From: Clostridiales bacterium
GTDB taxonomy: Bacteria > Bacillota > Clostridia > Oscillospirales > Oscillospiraceae
Reading direction: 5' to 3'
NCBI GenBank assembly: GCA_021200895.1
Contig: JAJQFX010000158.1
Span: forward strand, 1 to 5,457
Length of the DNA: 5,457 nt
Part shown: positions 5,308 to 5,457 of the stretch, piece by piece
Position numbering within the stretch: the stretch's first letter is position 1
How the letters are laid out: each line of letters begins with the position of its first letter
The notes under the pieces: generated by a model
Seen by the model: only the letters and a program-made list of their open reading frames with translations
Told to the model about the DNA's origin: nothing
Database searches by the model: none
Translations under genes and position numbers: made by a program

Positions 5308-5454
5308 CAAAGGGCAACAAAATTGCCGCCCGTCCCGCCAACGGCAGGGACGCGGGCGGCAATCGTCTCCAGCCGCCATGGGCGGCAGTCTCAGCAGGTA
5401 TCAAGTCACATCGTCTGTTGCCTGCGCTGCCACGGAACGGCAGAGACAAGGCGC
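5308..5454 (-). repeat. Structured dispersed repeat, copy B (about 147 bp)
   Basis: Inverted relative to copy A at 3401-3542. On the plus strand it begins CAAAGGGCAACAAAATTG, then the hairpin arms ATTGCCGCCC (5322-5331) and GGGCGGCAAT (5354-5363), TCGTCTCCA, invariant stem GCCGCC-ATG-GGCGGC (5372-5386), the conserved block GGTATCAAGT.A.ATCG with GTCTGTTGCCTG, stem CTGCC/GGCAG (5427-5431, 5439-5443), and ACAAGGCGC (5446-5454). Read on the minus strand the long hairpin is followed by TTTTG, as in copy A, so it would terminate leftward transcription entering from beyond the window. Three more bases follow before the window ends, so the outer boundary is uncertain. Confidence 0.85.
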
Positions 5455-5457
5455 TAG

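Noticed and set aside
5236..5457. Small open frame on plus sharing a peptide (IVSSRHGRQ..., IVCCL) with a minus-strand frame at 3417-3647
   Set aside because: The shared peptide comes from the two copies of the structured non-coding repeat. The copies have compensatory stem changes and differ in the variable loop, and neither frame has a convincing ribosome site.

Overview
The window looks like chromosomal DNA from a GC-rich Gram-positive anaerobe, most likely a gut Clostridia of the Oscillospirales (Flavonifractor/Oscillibacter/Faecalibacterium-like). This is inferred from four things: a secreted BspA-type leucine-rich-repeat protein with C-terminal wall-binding repeats, strong AGGAGG-type ribosome binding sites, ispD and ispF adjacent and overlapping, and a Se/S-carrier-like gene coupled to an EF2568-type cysteine desulfurase. 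The genus is not proven by the sequence.

Layout. 1-1869 (minus strand) is the 5' part of a large surface protein gene that runs off the left edge. It encodes a signal peptide, an acidic tandem-repeat linker, a fixed N-terminal module, about 15 BspA-type LRRs of 23 residues, and the first wall-binding repeats. 1870-2080 is a divergent intergenic region with a good sigma-A-type promoter for each side. 2081-3294 (plus) holds ispD and ispF, which overlap by 19 bases and catalyse two non-consecutive steps of the MEP (non-mevalonate) isoprenoid pathway. 3295-3691 has no gene and is repeat-rich: a heptamer tract, a 14-base inverted repeat and a structured element of about 142 bases (copy A) ending in a terminator-like hairpin. 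3692-5067 (plus) is a two-gene unit, a small DUF3343/Se-S-carrier-like protein followed by a PLP cysteine desulfurase, translationally coupled through a GTGA overlap. 5068-5457 has no gene: a cluster of small hairpins and then copy B of the structured element, in inverted orientation and reaching nearly to the right edge.

How the genes work together. IspD makes CDP-methylerythritol and IspF cyclises its phosphorylated form; the intervening kinase IspE is not in the window. The desulfurase would take sulfur (or selenium) from cysteine (or selenocysteine) and could hand it to the small carrier through a conserved Cys. No selD or molybdenum hydroxylase gene is visible to settle which. The surface protein is transcribed away from the others and is functionally unrelated.

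The most interesting signal is the repeated structured element. Its two copies (3401-3542 plus; 5308-5454 minus) share long conserved blocks, but their hairpin arms differ in a compensated way. They bracket the carrier-desulfurase pair as inverted repeats. This suggests a mobile palindromic repeat or a structured transcribed RNA ending in a terminator.
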